Both the position numbers and the translations under genes were made by a program. Positions 27,555-36,599 of a stretch of 64,000 nucleotides of DNA are shown here, piece by piece. The stretch is from Microscilla marina ATCC 23134. GTDB lineage: Bacteria; Bacteroidota; Bacteroidia; Cytophagales; Microscillaceae. The stretch spans positions 295,209 through 359,208 of the forward strand of contig NZ_AAWS01000002.1 of NCBI RefSeq assembly GCF_000169175.1, given 5' to 3'. The notes under the pieces were generated by a model. That model saw nothing but the letters and a program-made list of their open reading frames with translations. It made no database searches and was not told the DNA's origin. The stretch's first letter is position 1, and each line of letters starts with the position of its first letter.

Positions 27555-27986
27555 TTAGGCGTGAGCGTTGGCAGCAATTACCTCAAAATCGTAGGTGATA
27601 TTGGCAGTTTTTTCCAGTATTTTAGCCACCGAACAATACTTATCCAGGGACAGTTCTACCGCTCTTTGTGCTTTTTCTTTGTTTACATCGCCAAACAAAC
27701 GGTAATGCAAATGAATACTGGCAAAAAGTGCTGGAGTTTTGTCTTTTTCCCGTTCGGCGGTTATAGTTACTTTGATGTCTTGCAGGTTTTCTCTTTGCTT
27801 TTGCATTATATCTACAATATCTATAGTACTACAGCCACCTATACCCGCCAGCATCAATTGCATAGGGCTAAAGCCCAAGTCGTGCCCTCCGCTTGCTGCA
27901 CTAGAGTCAAGCTGTATTTTATTGCCTCTTTCGTTGGTGGCTTCCATGTGAAACGCATCATTGAGTCGTTCTATTTCTATTTTCAT
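27555..27986 (-). CDS. OsmC/Ohr family protein
   Basis: 143 residues from the ATG ending at 27986 (MKIEIERLNDAFHMEATNE); the frame is open 14 codons further, but those look untranslated. It shows the OsmC fold with the catalytic Cys region GIGGCSTIDIVDIMQKQR. Members reduce organic peroxides or serve in osmotic or redox stress. It has both halves of the domain and normal length. It is transcribed alone. Confidence 0.85.
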   Translation of the reverse strand: MKIEIERLNDAFHMEATNERGNKIQLDSSAASGGHDLGFSPMQLMLAGIGGCSTIDIVDIMQKQRENLQDIKVTITAEREKDKTPALFASIHLHYRLFGDVNKEKAQRAVELSLDKYCSVAKILEKTANITYDFEVIAANAHA

Positions 27987-28185
27987 CTTCCAGTTATGTT
28001 TAATGTAATTGAATGAAGCTGCAACCAACCAGCCCTAAAACTACTTCAAAGCCCTGATTGCGGTTGTTGTTTAGAGGTCATATTTATGAATGATAAAAAT
28101 CATTATTCTAATTGATAAACCTCATTAGAATTTACAATTTTAGAATTTACCTTTGAAATATCAAATCTGAAAGAGATTAAGCGCT

Positions 28186-28382
28186 TGTTTAGCTGAGTAT
28201 GTGTGCAGAGAAACAGCGCAAAGACGATGTGAAAACATCAGAGTTTCCAAGACAAGAACTTTGTCGTGCGTCTATGTTCAGGTCGTTTTGATTACGCCCA
28301 AATATGGACGCAGAAAATATAAAGGCAACCTTCTAAAATGGGTTATTGCCCTTTATGTTGCCACAAAAATATCAGCTAAACA
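28186..28382. repeat. 197-bp inverted-repeat segment
   Basis: TGTTTAGCTGA at 28186 and TCAGCTAAACA at 28372 are perfect 11-base complements. The segment contains a 70-codon open stretch without recognisable features. It is possibly another small mobile element, but flanks show no duplication. Confidence 0.35.
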
Positions 28383-28454
28383 CACAGCATATCGAAATGA
28401 AATAGGCATGTAAAAATGTTCTGGGGATGAAGTGTTGAGCGAATTTTTTGCTTA

Positions 28455-28613
28455 GTGATCTGGAAAAAATAAGATGTGTCAATTCAAGAAAATATATTGT
28501 TCTCAGACGATTCAAAAAAAACGGTGCATAGCCAAAGCTATGAAGCTTTTTTTTTGAGAAGAATGAGGGCAATAGATACACTTTAATGGCTCAAATTATT
28601 TATGAAAGATCAC
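28455..28613. mobile_element. MITE-like element family A, copy 2 (159 bp)
   Basis: Same length and ends (GTGATCT...AGATCAC) as the copy at 6880, one substitution seen, with a TTA duplication at 28452-28454 and 28614-28616. Same central CATAGC-CAAA-GCTATG hairpin between A and T tracts. It lies 149 bases upstream of the next gene. Confidence 0.85.
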
Positions 28614-28762
28614 TTAACACTTTTTTTGTTGGGCATTGTTTCTTTGTTCAGGTCAGCAGCTTCTTTAAGCTTTCGTTATTTCTTCTATAAATTTATCCCC
28701 AATCCCTCTCATTTCTCCAAAAAAACTTATCTTTCGCCTTTGTTACAAAAACATTGTTTGCA

Positions 28763-29908
28763 ATGAAAAAAGGCCTGTGTCTATTCTTGTTTTTTGTGGG
28801 GGTGTTGCCCGTCATACAAGCATTTATGGTAAAACCTCCCACCGACCCAAAACCTCCTGCCTGGGGTTTTTTTGCCCACCAACGTATCAACCGATTGGCG
28901 GTGTTTACTTTGCCATCAGAGATGATTACTTTTTATAAGTTTTATATTGTTTATCTCACCGAAAACGCCATTAACCCCGATGCACGCCGCTATGCTGTAA
29001 AAGGAGAAGCCCCACGCCATTTTATAGATGTAGATGTATACGACCACCAGTACAATGACAGTGCAGTATATAAAATGCCCCGAAACTGGAGAGATGCAGT
29101 AAAAAAACATACCGAAGACACTTTGCAGGCGTATGGCATTGTACCCTGGCACATCAACTTTATGAAATATCGCTTGACCAAAGCATTTAAAAACCGTGAA
29201 GCAACCAAAATATTACGCCTTTCGGCAGAAATAGGGCATTACATTGCCGACGCAAACGTGCCTTTGCACACTACCGAAAACTACAATGGACAACTAACCA
29301 ACCAAAAAGGGATTCACGGTTTTTGGGAATCGCGTTTGCCTGAACTTTACTCAGATAATTATAATTATTTTGTGGGCAAAGCCAAGTACATTAAAAAACC
29401 TCAGCAAACTGCCTGGCAGGCGGTAATCAATGCCCACGAAGCCCTCGACTCGGTGTTGAGGTTTGAGCGTGAACTCACCAAGCGTTTTTCGGCAGACAAA
29501 AAATATACTATAGACGAGCGCAATGGCTCTAACATACGTACTTATTCTAAAAAATTTTCGAAGGCTTTTCATGACAAGCTTGCTGGTCAGGTAGAGCGAC
29601 GCATGCGGGCTTCTATAAAAATGGTAGGTGACTTTTGGTATACCTGTTGGGTAGACGGTGGACAACCCGACTTGAGCAAAATGCTGGACAAAAAGTATAT
29701 AGAGGAGGAACGCAAACGCTTGGAAAAAGAACGAAAAGAATGGCGGGAAAAACAACAGCAAAAAAAGCTTAAAATCCGTAGCCATGAAGCCGCCCTGCAG
29801 CATCAAATACACAAGTTGCCTCACCAGGGGTGTTGCCATGCGTATGCCCGTTATTATACCTATTTAAGGAAAAAGATGCAAGATTCAAATAAAAGCCTAA
29901 AACGTTGA
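28763..29908 (+). CDS. Exported Zn-dependent phospholipase C / S1-P1 nuclease-type protein
   Basis: 381 residues from the ATG at 28763. The signal peptide is MKKGLCLFLFFVGVLPVIQ. The trinuclear-zinc ligands shared by phospholipase C and S1/P1 nuclease are visible in order: WGFFAHQ, RHFIDVD, GHYIADANVPLH (H-x3-D-x5-H, near residue 157) and HGFWE (H-x3-E). It should cleave phosphoester bonds in phospholipid or single-stranded nucleic acid; the sequence does not decide. A Lys/Glu/Arg-rich helix (EEERKRLEKERKEW) and a basic tail extend past the domain. It is monocistronic. Confidence 0.8.
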   Translation: MKKGLCLFLFFVGVLPVIQAFMVKPPTDPKPPAWGFFAHQRINRLAVFTLPSEMITFYKFYIVYLTENAINPDARRYAVKGEAPRHFIDVDVYDHQYNDSAVYKMPRNWRDAVKKHTEDTLQAYGIVPWHINFMKYRLTKAFKNREATKILRLSAEIGHYIADANVPLHTTENYNGQLTNQKGIHGFWESRLPELYSDNYNYFVGKAKYIKKPQQTAWQAVINAHEALDSVLRFERELTKRFSADKKYTIDERNGSNIRTYSKKFSKAFHDKLAGQVERRMRASIKMVGDFWYTCWVDGGQPDLSKMLDKKYIEEERKRLEKERKEWREKQQQKKLKIRSHEAALQHQIHKLPHQGCCHAYARYYTYLRKKMQDSNKSLKR

Positions 29909-30130
29909 AAATCAACAAAACTATTGGCAGACTGTTAGAGTTATAAGTATGGTCACTTTTCCAGAGTTGAGGTAACAGTAAGTAATGCGCAGGCGTTTCG
30001 TTTGTTTGACCTGATCGCCAACGTGTGTATAAAGTAATGATGATGCTGATGCCTCAAACAAAACCAACAGTTTACAGCCTGAGATTTAGAGCTTGCCAAC
30101 ACTGTAGATTGACAAAACAGCAAACACATT

Positions 30131-31492
30131 ATGGACAAACCAGTAAATACACAGACGTTAATAAAAGACCAGGGAGTACCCCGCATTGTAGTAGTTGGAG
30201 GAGGGTTTGGAGGGTTGGAACTAGTAAAGGGACTACGAAAAATGAATGCACAAGTGGTGTTGTTTGACCGCTACAACCACCATACTTTCCAGCCTTTGCT
30301 TTATCAGGTGGCCACCTCTGGGTTGGAAACTGGCTCTATTATATACCCTTTCCGAAAATCGCTGAACCGCCAAAAAAACTTCTTTTTCCGTTTGGGCGAT
30401 GTAAAGCATATAGACGCTGACAACAATCAGGTAGAAACCTCGATAGGCAGTGTAAAGTATGACCATCTTGTAATAGCCACTGGAGCCACCACCAACTATT
30501 ATGGCATGCAAGACATTGCCCAACACGCTGTACCACTCAAAGAAATACAAGATTCTATTTTGCTGCGCAACAAAATTATTAAAAACTTTGAAAATGCCCT
30601 GCTTACCGCTGATCACGAAAAGCGTAACAGTTATATGGATTATGTGATTGTGGGGGGAGGACCTACTGGTGTAGAAGTAGCTGGAGCATTGGCAGAACTC
30701 AAAAAACACGTGTTTCCTAAAGATTACCGTGAACTAAACCTCATGGAGATGGATATTCACCTGGTAGAGGCTGGACCAAGGTTGTTGGGAGCCATGTCAG
30801 AAAAATCGGGAGCAAAAGCCCAACAGTTTCTTGAGAAAATGGGGGTAAAAGTACACCTGAATACTTCTGTTAAATCTTATGATGGGTACCGAGTGACCTT
30901 GGGTAGCGACGAAGAATTGATTACTAAAACTTTGGTATGGGCGGCAGGAGTAAAAGGGGCACCCATTGATGGCATTCGGGTAGAAAGCATGGTAGGGGGC
31001 AACCGTCTAAAAGTTAACCATTTTAACCAAGTAGAGGGCTACGATAATATTTATGCCGTAGGCGATATTGCTGCAATGATAGACGATGACAACCCAAAGG
31101 GACATCCTATGATGGCACCGCCAGCCATGCAACAAGGGCGACACCTTGCCAAAAACCTCCTCAATAAATATGAGAAAGATCGTCCGATGAAACCATTCAA
31201 ATACTTTGACAAAGGATCTATGGCTACCATTGGACGTAACAAGGCGGTGGTAGAAATGCCTAACGGTAGTAAAACCCAAGGTTTTTTTGCTTGGCTGATT
31301 TGGATGTTTATTCATTTAATGTATTTGGTGGGCTTTCGTAATAGACTATTGGTGTTGATCAACTGGGTGATGAGTTATTTTAGTTATGATAAAAGTAACC
31401 GTTTGATCATAGGACGCACCGGAGTAGAAGATTTTCAGGAAAAGGATAACGTAATAAAACCAGGGAATCCTCAGTTAAGTAAAAATCCCTAA
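30131..31492 (+). CDS. ndh: Type II NADH dehydrogenase (NDH-2)
   Basis: 453 residues. FAD site VVVGGGFGGLELVKGL near residue 20; NADH site VIVGGGPTGVEVAGAL near 173; the FAD ribityl segment IYAVGDIAAM. Residues about 384-415 (FFAWLIWMFIHLMYLVGF and following) are a membrane-binding hydrophobic hairpin, as in NDH-2 enzymes of this phylum. It oxidises NADH and reduces quinone without proton pumping. It is transcribed alone. Confidence 0.93.
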   Translation: MDKPVNTQTLIKDQGVPRIVVVGGGFGGLELVKGLRKMNAQVVLFDRYNHHTFQPLLYQVATSGLETGSIIYPFRKSLNRQKNFFFRLGDVKHIDADNNQVETSIGSVKYDHLVIATGATTNYYGMQDIAQHAVPLKEIQDSILLRNKIIKNFENALLTADHEKRNSYMDYVIVGGGPTGVEVAGALAELKKHVFPKDYRELNLMEMDIHLVEAGPRLLGAMSEKSGAKAQQFLEKMGVKVHLNTSVKSYDGYRVTLGSDEELITKTLVWAAGVKGAPIDGIRVESMVGGNRLKVNHFNQVEGYDNIYAVGDIAAMIDDDNPKGHPMMAPPAMQQGRHLAKNLLNKYEKDRPMKPFKYFDKGSMATIGRNKAVVEMPNGSKTQGFFAWLIWMFIHLMYLVGFRNRLLVLINWVMSYFSYDKSNRLIIGRTGVEDFQEKDNVIKPGNPQLSKNP

Positions 31493-31602
31493 AACCCCTT
31501 GTGTTAAATACTCTATAATATATAAATGTTTGTATTTATTGATGAATACCTTTAATTTAGGTGTTTTATTTAAAACATTGATTGATATAACATAAGAGTT
31601 GG

Positions 31603-31956
31603 ATGAAGATTACAAACTCAATTCAGGGAGAAAACGGGCACTTTTTATTACTAACCAATATTAAATGTCCGGCAGCTTTAGATTTTGCTTATTACCCACA
31701 TTTGGCAGTTTGGGTAAATGAAAAAGGAGAATTTCAGAAAATAAGCCACGAAGACGAATACAATGCTTTGTACTTAAAACACAAACATCAGGCAGTACAC
31801 TTTAAAGGAGATGTGACATTTGTGGCAGAATTTGTTTACCACGATTTCGACAATTTTATAGAGGTAAAAGATACCAATGGTCAATTGTTGCATGAGGAAT
31901 GCCTCGGCGAAGATGATGATTGGGGCGTGTTTACTGATATAATGGAATATAGATAA
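31603..31956 (+). CDS. Conserved-looking protein of unknown function
   Basis: 117 residues, no signal peptide, acidic C-terminus (ECLGEDDDWGVFTDIMEYR). Aromatic-rich strands (FAYYPHLAVWVNEKG; FVAEFVYHDFDNFIEV) suggest a small globular beta protein. Not recognised. It starts 110 bases after ndh and ends before a strong terminator, so it may be cotranscribed with ndh. Confidence 0.6.
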   Translation: MKITNSIQGENGHFLLLTNIKCPAALDFAYYPHLAVWVNEKGEFQKISHEDEYNALYLKHKHQAVHFKGDVTFVAEFVYHDFDNFIEVKDTNGQLLHEECLGEDDDWGVFTDIMEYR

Positions 31957-32008
31957 GACTTAACACCTGTCAACAGGAACACGTTTATCACTTGCGTTTA
32001 AACAAACT

Positions 32009-32050
32009 CTAAAAACCCGTATTTCAATCAATTGAAGTACGGGTTTTTAG
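32009..32050. terminator. Strong bidirectional terminator
   Basis: CTAAAAACCCGTA pairs with TACGGGTTTTTAG, extended inwards by TTCAAT/ATTGAA with one mismatch between. It follows the gene ending at 31956. Confidence 0.9.
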
Positions 32051-32061
32051 GTTTGGTACTC

Positions 32062-32227
32062 TAGTGCATCAGGGACTAAGTAGTTTATACACTATTTCGA
32101 GTTTATTTTGGTGGCTGTCAAACCTCCAAAAAACGAGCATAGCTTAAGCTACGTGAGTTTTTTTAGGTGAAGTCAGCAGGCAAAAGAAGCCGAAAGACGT
32201 GAAAGGAATTTAGTACCCAGAGCACTA
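32062..32227. mobile_element. MITE-like element family C, copy 1 (166 bp)
   Basis: The ends are TAGTGCATCAGGGACTAA and, on the complement, TAGTGCTCTGGGTACTAA. The inner element from GTGC to GCAC is flanked by TA on both sides. The centre has the hairpin CATAGC-TTAA-GCTACG between A6 and T7 tracts. It ends 18 bases before the PafA-type gene stop. A related copy is at 55245-55450 in reverse orientation. Confidence 0.65.
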
Positions 32228-32245
32228 ATTTGTCACACAGATTTT

Positions 32246-33919
32246 TTAATCAAACAATTCCTCAATGGGTTGCCCGGTAGCAGCATTGGGCAACTGCAAG
32301 TGAAGCATCATAGCGAGGGTAGGAGCGATGTCTGTGATATGAATACGACGCACTGAACTGCCGTGGTCTATACCTGCACCATAAAATATAATGGGCACGT
32401 GGGTGTCATAGTTATAGCCCGACCCGTGTGATGTACCCTGTTTGGCGCGTTTGTTTATTCTACCTGTAGGCGACCAAGCAGGCAACCAGGCAGGATTAAG
32501 CACAAAAAACACATCACCTGAACGCTTCTGGTTATACCCTTTCTGTAATTTGCTTACAATGCCGTGGGTGTAATTATTCCGATGCAAATCGGTAGCTGTG
32601 TAGGTTTTGTAAATACCCTCAAACTGCAACAGAAAATGGGCTGCATCTCTTTGTACCTTTTCCAGACTGATGTTTCTTTCTTTGATGAGCTTACGGTTTA
32701 AAAATACCTGGTTGCCCGCATGCAAAATCCATTTACCTACGCCATACTTTTTGGTCAAATAGTCTCTAAGTTTAGAAAAATAAATACGCAAAGGAGCATA
32801 ACCACCTGCTATGCGGTGATCTCGCAAATACTGGGGTACATCTACCACTGCATGGTCGGCCGTCAGAAAAAGTACATAATTGTCTTGCCCTACTTTTTTG
32901 TCGAGGTGAGTGATCAACTCTGCAATTTCACGGTCTAAACGCAAATACATATCTTCCACCTCTATTGAACGAGGTCCAAAGGCATGTCCGGTAACATCGG
33001 TAGACGAAAAACTGATGGCAAGCATGTCAGTTTCTTTGCCTTGCCCCAATTTTTCTTTATTGATTGCCTCGATGGCCATTTTTTGCACCAGGGTATTGCC
33101 AAAAGGCGATGCTACCACCAAATGGTATTGGGCGTTTTTCTTGGCGTATACTTTTTTTAGTTCAGCAAAATTGTAGGGAAAGGTGGGAGCCTTTTTTCCC
33201 CTGAGTACTTGCTCATAAGGCGTGTTATCTCCAGAGCTTTCACGATACTGGCTAATGGGTTTGAGGGGGCTCCAGGTCTGAGTTAAAAACTTGTCAGAAA
33301 GTCCTTGTTTGTTGAAATTCTCTACCCAATTGGGCAGCTTGTTCATGTAATAATTGCTAGTGATAAATTGCCCCGTAGAGTAATCATACCAGTAAGCTGC
33401 GTTGGCAGTTCGTCCTCCGGGTAAAATGGCTCCTCGGTTTTTGATAGATACACTGACTACCTTTGACCGCCAGTTAGATGCCAGACGCAATTGATCGCCC
33501 ACGGTTGTTGCCAATAGGCTGACAGGCGAATTTGCCCCACGGCGGGTATTGCTGCCTACAGTTTTTACGCTGCTATCTTCTACACAGTTAATCGTGCGGT
33601 TTTTTTCGCGTGTATACCATCGATTGCCAATAATACCATGATTGGCAGGCGTAGTGCCTGTATATACCGAAGCGTGCCCAGGACCAGTATAGGTAGGAGT
33701 ATAGTTGTAATGGGCATTTTTTGCCAAAAATCCTTTGTTGATCAGTTTCTTAAAACCGTTTTTGCCATACTGGTTATAGTATCTAAACAGGTAGTCGTAG
33801 CGCATTTGGTCTACCATAACGCCCACTACCAGTTTAGGAGTAGAATGTTGTGTTTGTGCCTGAGTAGTGATGCCTGCCAAAAGGAGGGTTAGCAGAAATA
33901 ATTTTGTGTATTCCTTCAT
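32246..33919 (-). CDS. PafA-like alkaline phosphatase
   Basis: 557 residues with a signal peptide ending TTQAQ. It belongs to the type I phosphodiesterase/alkaline phosphatase superfamily in its PafA form, typical of Bacteroidota: metal site VVGVMVDQMRYD, nucleophile region NYTPTYTGPGHASVYTG (Thr near residue 78), the NHGIIGNRW loop, LTADHAVVDVP and the C-terminal YDTHVPIIFYG. It hydrolyses phosphate monoesters outside the cytoplasm. PafA enzymes are known to be insensitive to product phosphate. The gene has its own promoter region and no Pho-box-like repeat was noticed. Confidence 0.88.
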   Translation of the reverse strand: MKEYTKLFLLTLLLAGITTQAQTQHSTPKLVVGVMVDQMRYDYLFRYYNQYGKNGFKKLINKGFLAKNAHYNYTPTYTGPGHASVYTGTTPANHGIIGNRWYTREKNRTINCVEDSSVKTVGSNTRRGANSPVSLLATTVGDQLRLASNWRSKVVSVSIKNRGAILPGGRTANAAYWYDYSTGQFITSNYYMNKLPNWVENFNKQGLSDKFLTQTWSPLKPISQYRESSGDNTPYEQVLRGKKAPTFPYNFAELKKVYAKKNAQYHLVVASPFGNTLVQKMAIEAINKEKLGQGKETDMLAISFSSTDVTGHAFGPRSIEVEDMYLRLDREIAELITHLDKKVGQDNYVLFLTADHAVVDVPQYLRDHRIAGGYAPLRIYFSKLRDYLTKKYGVGKWILHAGNQVFLNRKLIKERNISLEKVQRDAAHFLLQFEGIYKTYTATDLHRNNYTHGIVSKLQKGYNQKRSGDVFFVLNPAWLPAWSPTGRINKRAKQGTSHGSGYNYDTHVPIIFYGAGIDHGSSVRRIHITDIAPTLAMMLHLQLPNAATGQPIEELFD

Positions 33920-34124
33920 TTTTAAGCGAATCTAAACAATGATTTGATAAAATAAATACGGGTTGATTTACAAGATTCAAATATACACGACAAAGCCCAA
34001 ACTTAGAGATGAAGCGGGGTTTTTATGGGCAAAAGACGAAATACTGCCAAATATTTAATAATTTAAGCATTTAATCCATAGTTGTGGATACATTGTATAT
34101 AGACTTTTAAATAACCATATTTTT

Positions 34125-35291
34125 ATGAAAAAAACCTATTTAACTTTCATCGCCTGTTTGTTTGTACTCACTACTTATGCTCAAGACAATGTGTTGTTGA
34201 GTGGAAAGTTTGAAGGCTACAAACCGGGCAGCAAAGGGTATATTATGAAAATGCCTTATGGCAAAGGAGCTCCAAAAAAAGTTAACCTAAAAATTAACAA
34301 TGACGGGACTTTTGAGAAGGAATTGACCTTTAAAGAACCCTCGTTATACCGTTTTGGATACGGCAGACGTCGTCGGGCAATGCTGGTGGCAGAAAAACCA
34401 GGCAAAATAGAGATCAATGTTGATAACAAAGGCATACAAACAGTCAAAGGTTCGCAGGCTACTCAAGATTATATCGACTATACAGCCAAGCAACGGGCGC
34501 TGAGCGAAAAATATATGAAGAGTATCATGACTAAGTTTCGCCAGGAGTATATGGCATACAACAAAGCCAAAAAAGAAGAAACCGATCAGGCCAAATTAAA
34601 AGCAATGAAAAAGGCTTTTGCCAAGAGACAAGATGCTGTAATGGCTGAATACCTGGCGGCCAACGCCAAAATGATGGCTGAGTTGAATTTATATGTCAAA
34701 AACAACATGCCTACTTCATTGGCAGTACTTGCGGCATCGCGCAACTGGAAAGACGGCGACCTTGACTTGATCAAGTCAATCATCAGAAAGTTTAGAAGAG
34801 CGCACCCCAAATGGACAGCGACTAAAGCTTTACAAGAAAAATACAAAATTTTAAAAAGCGTAAGCATTGGGCAGGTAGCCCCCGAAATTGCGCTTCAAAA
34901 TCCAGCCGGCAAAATAGTGAAGTTGTCGTCGTTAAGAGGTAAATATGTATTGATTGATTTTTGGGCGTCCTGGTGTGGACCTTGTCGCAAAGAGAACCCT
35001 AACGTAGTGGCCAACTATAACAAATACAAAGACAAAGGTTTTGCTATTTATGGGGTATCGTTTGACAATAAAAAAGACCGTTGGCTAAAAGCCATCAAAA
35101 AAGATGGCCTTGAGTGGGCACAAGTGTCTGATTTGCAAGGCTGGAACTCTGTAGCTGGCTATGACTACAATGTGCGTTCGATTCCTGCCAGTTTTTTGAT
35201 TGATAAAAAAGGGCGAATTGTTGCCAAAAACCTGAGAGGGGGAGAGCTGAACAAAAAACTGGAAGAGATATTTGGCGATGCCGGGAAGTAA
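34125..35291 (+). CDS. TlpA/AhpC-type thioredoxin-fold lipid-envelope protein
   Basis: 388 residues with a short signal peptide (MKKTYLTFIACLFVLTTYAQ). The N-terminal about 110 residues resemble DUF4369, a basic helical linker follows (about 120-240), and the C-terminal thioredoxin domain has WASWCGPCRKENP near residue 284 (active-site CGPC) and RSIPASFLIDKKGRIV. It is a periplasmic thiol reductase, common in Bacteroidota. Its partner is unknown. A terminator follows. Confidence 0.88.
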   Translation: MKKTYLTFIACLFVLTTYAQDNVLLSGKFEGYKPGSKGYIMKMPYGKGAPKKVNLKINNDGTFEKELTFKEPSLYRFGYGRRRRAMLVAEKPGKIEINVDNKGIQTVKGSQATQDYIDYTAKQRALSEKYMKSIMTKFRQEYMAYNKAKKEETDQAKLKAMKKAFAKRQDAVMAEYLAANAKMMAELNLYVKNNMPTSLAVLAASRNWKDGDLDLIKSIIRKFRRAHPKWTATKALQEKYKILKSVSIGQVAPEIALQNPAGKIVKLSSLRGKYVLIDFWASWCGPCRKENPNVVANYNKYKDKGFAIYGVSFDNKKDRWLKAIKKDGLEWAQVSDLQGWNSVAGYDYNVRSIPASFLIDKKGRIVAKNLRGGELNKKLEEIFGDAGK

Positions 35292-35383
35292 ACCTTTGAT
35301 TGCTTGACCAAAAAAGACTGCTTTTATATAGGGCTTTCTTATAAAAAATGAGAAACCTCTCTGAAGCTTGCAAAGCACGAAGT

Positions 35384-35416
35384 TTCGATCGGGCGTGGAG
35401 ACACTGCCCGAGGCGG
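35384..35416 (+). repeat. GNRA-loop hairpin repeat, copy 5
   Basis: TTCGAT, CGGGC, GTG, GAGA, CAC, T, GCCCG, AGGCGG. Five pairs in the outer stem. It lies 92 bases after the TlpA-like gene and before its terminator. Confidence 0.65.
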
Positions 35417-35441
35417 GGGCTAAAATTAATGAAGTAATAAC

Positions 35442-35477
35442 AAGGTTGTATTTAGAGATGAATACGACCTTTTTTTT
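35442..35477 (+). terminator. Terminator after the TlpA-like gene
   Basis: AAGGTTGTATT pairs with AATACGACCTT (one wobble) and runs into eight T. Confidence 0.85.
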
Positions 35478-35485
35478 GGTTTATT

Positions 35486-36085
35486 TTAGCCTATGCCCAA
35501 TATCCGTTTAAGCTCAGCTTCTACAGGATATGCTTGCTCTTTTGGGAGAAGTTGGGTAGCCTGTTCAAACTGTTGGGCAACAACTAAAGAGCGAATATGC
35601 TGGGTAAGCGGAGTCACATCTTCAATTTTTGCAATCCATTTTTTAGCATAAGTTTCTGCCAGTGAAGGCATAATGCCTACTTGAATAGATTTAAAACTTA
35701 AATGCTTGTTTTGAATGTCTCGTTCGGGGTCCCATTGCACCCTTACTCTAGCCTTGTCCAATTGTTTACGCCACTTTTTAGCATCATTATACACATGTGC
35801 TTCAGGGGTGGTAAGTATCGCCTCTTTAAGCGCCAACTCCCAATCAATTCTTTTGATCCATATTCTCAAAATGCGTTGCATATTATCTTTTTGTGCCCAA
35901 TCGCTACGGTACATCATCCAAAGGTAAGAAGGCTTAACCCAAGTCATGCGGTCATAAGAAAAAGGAGGGAGCAACTGCTGGGATTTGAGGGCTACATTTG
36001 CTATTGACGAGCTAAATGCCGCGTATAAGGCGATATGTTTAGGAGTATACAAAGCCCTGATTTCATATTTATTTTTTTGTTTCAT
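35486..36085 (-). CDS. DUF4291 family protein
   Basis: 199 residues, cytoplasmic. Family features are YTPKHIALYAAFSSSIA near the start, the central WVKPSYLWMMYRSDWAQK, the ILRIWIKRIDWELAL helix and VRVQWDPERD. DUF4291 has no settled function. The start codon is only 6 bases from a MITE-like element (36092-36248), so the native promoter has been displaced or replaced. Confidence 0.82.
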   Translation of the reverse strand: MKQKNKYEIRALYTPKHIALYAAFSSSIANVALKSQQLLPPFSYDRMTWVKPSYLWMMYRSDWAQKDNMQRILRIWIKRIDWELALKEAILTTPEAHVYNDAKKWRKQLDKARVRVQWDPERDIQNKHLSFKSIQVGIMPSLAETYAKKWIAKIEDVTPLTQHIRSLVVAQQFEQATQLLPKEQAYPVEAELKRILGIG

Positions 36086-36091
36086 TACTTA

Positions 36092-36248
36092 GGAATGGTG
36101 TAAAAATAAAATTCTATAGTTTAATAAAATATTTTGCTGCTAGACGAGGCAAAAAATCGGCTAATAGCATCGCTATTTGGCTATTTTTTAACAAAGTATA
36201 GCCTCAAAAGATGAGGTTAAGAATGTAAATTTATTTTGGTACCATTCC
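36092..36248. mobile_element. MITE-like element family B, copy 2 (157 bp)
   Basis: The ends are GGAATGG ... CCATTCC, with a TTA duplication at 36089-36091 and 36249-36251. The terminal repeats continue imperfectly (AAAATAAA). The core is AAAAAATCGGCTA, then ATAGC-ATC-GCTAT, then TTGGCTATTTTTT. Confidence 0.75.
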
Positions 36249-36304
36249 TTACAAGGGCAAAAATAAATCAGGGAGGGAATGCTCCCTCTCTGACTAAAAA
36301 AAAA

Positions 36305-36487
36305 TTACATAGGGAAGCATTCAACGCTTACCATCACACACATTTTGTGTTGGGGTGATAAAGCGTCATATTGCTTACAGGTGACAAATATAGGACCTGA
36401 GTAAGAATCGCAGGGGTTGCCTCCTCCCTTAATGTTTTTTTGCTGATTTTTGTTTAGGATGGTGCCTAAGGTTGAGAATTTTTTCAT
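36305..36487 (-). CDS. Double-glycine leader peptide, bacteriocin/RiPP-like precursor
   Basis: 60 residues from the ATG ending at 36487 (MKKFSTLGTILNKNQQKNIK, then GGG). This is the layout of Bacteroidota natural-product precursors: a short leader with a hydrophobic/Leu pattern, a basic helix and a GG cleavage site. The core of about 37 residues begins NPCDSYSGPIF and has four Cys, fit for disulfides or thioether rings. A longer frame (to 36535) is open, but the shorter start gives the standard leader. No protease-transporter, radical SAM enzyme or LanM-like gene lies nearby, so maturation would need genes elsewhere. Confidence 0.6.
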   Translation of the reverse strand: MKKFSTLGTILNKNQQKNIKGGGNPCDSYSGPIFVTCKQYDALSPQHKMCVMVSVECFPM

Positions 36488-36599
36488 TTTTTTTGATAAA
36501 CTTAATATAAAGCGTAAAATATAATCCCTGAACATTTATAAGACACTCAGGTATATGTCTGTATGCAAGTGTAATTATAAAAAAATATTGGGCGAATTG

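Noticed and set aside
28372..28581. ORF on the minus strand shared by both family A elements (also 6815-7006)
   Set aside because: It is produced by the repeat itself, is low in complexity, and differs in its ends according to flanking DNA; no transposase features.
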